Source: Lentzea sp. NBRC 102530 (lineage in GTDB: Bacteria > Actinomycetota > Actinomycetes > Mycobacteriales > Pseudonocardiaceae). From it: DNA of 64,000 bases. Below are positions 61,131 through 64,000 of the stretch, in pieces. Made by a program: the position numbers and the translations under genes. The DNA lies in contig NZ_BSTF01000002.1 in NCBI RefSeq assembly GCF_030269365.1, positions 186,001-250,000 on the forward strand, in the 5' to 3' direction. The number at the start of each line of letters is the position of its first letter. The first letter of the stretch is position 1. Below the pieces are notes generated by a model. That model saw only the letters and a program-made list of their open reading frames with translations, made no database searches and had not been told where the DNA came from.

Positions 61131-64000
61131 TCACCGCGCCCGACCCCTTCACCGTCCGGGTCGAGCCGTCGGCCTCGTGCACCACCACCGTCCAGTCCTT
61201 CTTGGACCCCGACAGCACGAGCAGGTGGTCGCGCGCCTGCACGATCCGGGTGCGCTTCCCCTGGTCCTCGTACAGGGTGAACTCGCCGGTCGCTCCCGCC
61301 GTCACGTGCACGGTCAACGGTCCGCCCCGCACGTCGTGCGCGACGTCGGCCGACCGCTCGACCAGCACCCCGCCCGAACGCAGGAACACCGGCATGGTGT
61401 CGAGACCCGCGCTGACCGTCGCCCAGCTGTTGCCCTGGTACACCTGGCCGGTGAAGTAGTCGGTCCACTGGCCGGGCGGGAACCACACGCGCGTCGAGCC
61501 GACGTCGCCGGGCGTGGTGATCGGCGCGACCAGCAGGTCGGACCCCAGCAGGAACTGGCTGTCCACAGTGGAGTAGGCCTCGGGTGAACCGGGGTACTCC
61601 AGGTAGGCGGGGCGCACCATGGGCACGCCGGTCCGCCCGGCCTGCTCCGCCAGCGAGTAGAGGTACGGCACGAGCCGTTCGCGCAGGTTCAGGAACTTCG
61701 TCGCCGACGCCTGCGCGGCCGGTCCGTACTGCCACGGCAGCCGGTCGCCGTGGTTGCTGTGCAGACGGGTGATCGGCTGGAACGCCCCGAGCTGCACCCA
61801 CCGCGCGTACAGGTCGTCCGGCAGCTTGGTCGTCCACCGCAGCTGCCCGTTGTCGAGGTACTGCTCCGACCCGCGCAGCCCGGTCGTGTCGTTGTGCCCG
61901 CCGATGTCGTGGCTGATGTTCGACATGCCCGTCGCCACGCCCTCGGCCGAGGTGTAGCCGATGGTCGCCTTCAACGTGCCCCACGTCGACGAGGTGTCGC
62001 CGGTGAAGTGCAGCGTCGTGCGCTTCTCCGCCCACGGCCCCGTCGGCAACGGCCCGGAGCCGCTGTACCCGCCCGCCTGCAACGACCCGAAGCCGCGCGA
62101 GAACGCGAACGCGCCGATCTTGGAGTACTGCTCGTTGATCCACGTGTCCGGCGTGACGCCGCGCAACGACGACCCCGAGCCGTCGCAGCACCAGTCGAGC
62201 CACCAGAAGTCCGTCGGCATCTTCCGGTGCAGCTCCAGGTACGCCCGCAGCTGGTCCGGATCGGCCCAGTCGAAGACGTAGCAGTTCGCGCAGGAACCCT
62301 TCGCCAGCTTGCCCTTCGCGGTCGCCTGGGCCTGCGCGAAGTCCGGGTCGTCGCCCTGGATGCTCGGGTGGATGTTCAACGTGCTGTGCAGGCCCTCGCC
62401 GTGCGCCCAGTCCAGGAACCCCTGCGGGTCGGGGAACTTCGCCTGGTCCATGCGCCAGCCGTTCCACAGGTTGTGCGCCTTGAAGTCGGTGTCGACCACG
62501 AGCACGTCGAGCGGCACGCCGTGCTGCCGGAACGCCGGCAGGATCCGGTCGCGGTAGTCGGCGGCCGTGCGGTCGATGTACTCGGAGTACCAGACGCCGT
62601 AAGCCCACTGCGGCAACACCTTCGGGCCGCCGGTCAACGTCGCGAGGTCACCCAGTGCGGCCTTGTGGTTCGTGCCGTACCCGAACACGTACCCGTCCTG
62701 GTACGGCTGCGCGCCCCGGTCCCCGCGCGGAGTTCCGTTGCGCAGCGCGGAAGGCGTGTCGTCCAGCAGGTACCAGCCGTCGCGGTACAGCAGGCCGGGC
62801 GTGAGCTGAGGATCGCCGTTGTTGCCCGTGTAGCCGTCGAGCGAACGCCGGTACCCGCCGAGTGCCAGGTGTTGCACCGAGTTGTTGAGGCCGATGGTGT
62901 CGAGGTTGACGTGGCACCCGGCGTCCGGGCACGTGACGGTCAGGTCGGAAGTGCCTGAGGGCAACGGAACCGAAGCCGTCGCGGTGGCCCACGTCTTCCA
63001 GTCGGCCGTCACGGGCAGCACGACCGCCTGCCCGTTGACCAGCACGGTCCTCGGCTCGTGCTTGCCGTCGCCCCCGACACCGTTGGCGTACCGCACCGTC
63101 ACCGGGTACGTGCCGGCGGCGGGGACGCTCGACACCCGCTGGGTCAGCCGCGTGCCGCCGACGAGTTCGGCGACGAACCCGGTGCCCGCGAACCCGGCGT
63201 GCTCGTCCGCGATCTTCGCCGCCCCGCTCACCGCCCCGTTCTCGGCCTCGCAGGTCGTGCCGAACCGGCAGTCGTCGATCGTCCGGACGGTGGGATAACC
63301 CTGGTCGCCGCTCAGCAACGCCAGGCTGTCGACGTTGACGTTGCCCGAGTCGGCCGGTCCGCGCGTCAACGCGACGCGGTGCTCGCCCGCGGCCAGGTCG
63401 ACGTCGGCCGACACCTGCTGCCAGGCGTTCCAGTCCGCGGTCGCCGGCAACGTGAGCTGCCGGGGAGCCTGACCGTCGACGGAGAGGCTCAGCGTGCGGT
63501 TCTCGTGCTTGCCGTCGCCGCCCTGCCCGTTCGCGTACTTCACCACCACGCGGTGCCGACCGGCGGCAGAAGCACGCACGGTCGCCGTGATCCCGTTGTT
63601 GCGGTAGGAGAACCCGGCGACGAACCCGGACCCGGAGTACCCGGGGTGGTCCGCCGCGACCAGCAGGCCTTCGCGGGCGGTGTCCTCGGCCTCGCACAGC
63701 TGCCCGGTCGCACAGACCACCCGCCGCCACGGGGACGCGGTCGTGCCGCCGGAACGCAGTTCGAGGTTGTCCGCGCGGAACGGCCCGGAGCCGACCCGAT
63801 AGCGCAGGGTGAGAGCCGACGTGGTGATCGTCAGCCAGCCGTCGGACACCCGCGAGGTGTAGGCCGTGCGCGGGAAGGTGCGGTTTACAACGTTGTAAGT
63901 GGCCTGGTCCTCAAAGCGGCGGTCCCCGGCGAATTCCGACCGGATCAGCGTGGGGGAGAGGACCTGGAACCTGGCCTGCCCGGAGATCACCGTGCCGTTC
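61108..64000 (-). CDS. GH31 glycosidase with two CBM35 modules, N-terminus cut by window edge
   Basis: At least 963 residues; the frame is open at the right edge, and the in-frame GTG at 63990 sits inside the GH31 N-terminal domain (GTVISGQARFQVLSPTLI), so the true start is outside the window. That domain is interrupted by two CBM35-like modules, near residues 98-225 (CEAEDTAREG...) and 245-370 (CEAENGAVSG...), both with YANGxGGDGKHE. The catalytic barrel has nucleophile D in WWLDWCCDG and acid/base D in HFTGDTSS, with SHDIGGHND. It is an extracellular alpha-glucosidase or xylosidase type enzyme. Confidence 0.87.
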   Translation of the reverse strand, partial: NGTVISGQARFQVLSPTLIRSEFAGDRRFEDQATYNVVNRTFPRTAYTSRVSDGWLTITTSALTLRYRVGSGPFRADNLELRSGGTTASPWRRVVCATGQLCEAEDTAREGLLVAADHPGYSGSGFVAGFSYRNNGITATVRASAAGRHRVVVKYANGQGGDGKHENRTLSLSVDGQAPRQLTLPATADWNAWQQVSADVDLAAGEHRVALTRGPADSGNVNVDSLALLSGDQGYPTVRTIDDCRFGTTCEAENGAVSGAAKIADEHAGFAGTGFVAELVGGTRLTQRVSSVPAAGTYPVTVRYANGVGGDGKHEPRTVLVNGQAVVLPVTADWKTWATATASVPLPSGTSDLTVTCPDAGCHVNLDTIGLNNSVQHLALGGYRRSLDGYTGNNGDPQLTPGLLYRDGWYLLDDTPSALRNGTPRGDRGAQPYQDGYVFGYGTNHKAALGDLATLTGGPKVLPQWAYGVWYSEYIDRTAADYRDRILPAFRQHGVPLDVLVVDTDFKAHNLWNGWRMDQAKFPDPQGFLDWAHGEGLHSTLNIHPSIQGDDPDFAQAQATAKGKLAKGSCANCYVFDWADPDQLRAYLELHRKMPTDFWWLDWCCDGSGSSLRGVTPDTWINEQYSKIGAFAFSRGFGSLQAGGYSGSGPLPTGPWAEKRTTLHFTGDTSSTWGTLKATIGYTSAEGVATGMSNISHDIGGHNDTTGLRGSEQYLDNGQLRWTTKLPDDLYARWVQLGAFQPITRLHSNHGDRLPWQYGPAAQASATKFLNLRERLVPYLYSLAEQAGRTGVPMVRPAYLEYPGSPEAYSTVDSQFLLGSDLLVAPITTPGDVGSTRVWFPPGQWTDYFTGQVYQGNSWATVSAGLDTMPVFLRSGGVLVERSADVAHDVRGGPLTVHVTAGATGEFTLYEDQGKRTRIVQARDHLLVLSGSKKDWTVVVHEADGSTRTVKGSGAVISLRAPR

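Overview
The window is very GC-rich chromosomal DNA with many GTG starts, dense coding on both strands and ATGA/GTGA overlaps between operon genes. The gene families (ABC-F pairs, PucR and NarL regulators, CHAT-TPR proteins, secreted glycosidases, an Amycolatopsis-like N-succinylamino acid racemase) point to a filamentous actinomycete, most likely of the Pseudonocardiaceae (Lentzea, Lechevalieria or Saccharothrix type). I see no rRNA, tRNA, CRISPR array, prophage or complete insertion sequence.

Layout. 0-3.4 kb: a secreted GH95 fucosidase cut by the left edge and a secreted GH27 galactosidase with a lectin-like propeller, both leftward. 3.4-4.05 kb: gene-free DNA full of inverted repeats. 4-11 kb: a TetR-controlled MFS exporter with a universal stress protein, an SDR/LysR pair, a PucR regulator, a small membrane peptide and an unknown protein. 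11-17.2 kb: a four-gene leftward operon that can be read as a D-amino-acid/peptide salvage pathway. Its first gene is an S9 peptidase fused to an S12 beta-lactamase-type hydrolase, followed by an M20 deacylase, a GNAT acyltransferase and an N-succinylamino acid racemase. 17.4-25.4 kb: a MacB-like ABC exporter, a P450 and methyltransferase, a DUF899 protein, an IniB-like repeat protein and a small kinase. 25.4-29.1 kb: a NarL-type two-component pair divergent from an ABC exporter, the arrangement seen for heme or envelope stress pumps. 29.1-33.4 kb: a decayed pseudogene, a second PucR regulator beside a DadA-like D-amino acid dehydrogenase, and small genes.

33.4-38.7 kb holds a CHAT-protease/TPR locus with a divergent membrane-protein operon. 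The two starts are only 23 bp apart and their candidate promoters overlap. 38.7-44 kb: the intact parent of the pseudogene, two tandem ABC-F genes behind a possible leader peptide, and a patatin phospholipase. 44-48.4 kb: a TetR-amidase-hydrolase-amidase operon. 48.4-52.1 kb: an epoxide-hydrolase-like lipoprotein, an XRE-cupin regulator, an MFS exporter and an HxlR regulator. 52.4-56.1 kb: a two-component pair followed by a KhtTU-like potassium/proton antiporter and two tiny proteins. 56.1-61.1 kb: a malonate uptake and activation operon (matC, matB and an AccD-AccA fused carboxyltransferase) divergent from matR. 61.1 kb to the right edge: a GH31 glycosidase carrying two CBM35 modules, cut by the edge.

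The most interesting parts are the D-amino-acid operon with its dual hydrolase, the CHAT locus with its overlapping divergent promoters, the malonate operon in which a fused carboxyltransferase stands in the place of MatA, and the two ABC-F genes with a leader peptide. Several regulators have a -10-like hexamer 6-8 nt before the start codon and no Shine-Dalgarno sequence, so leaderless transcription is probably common here.
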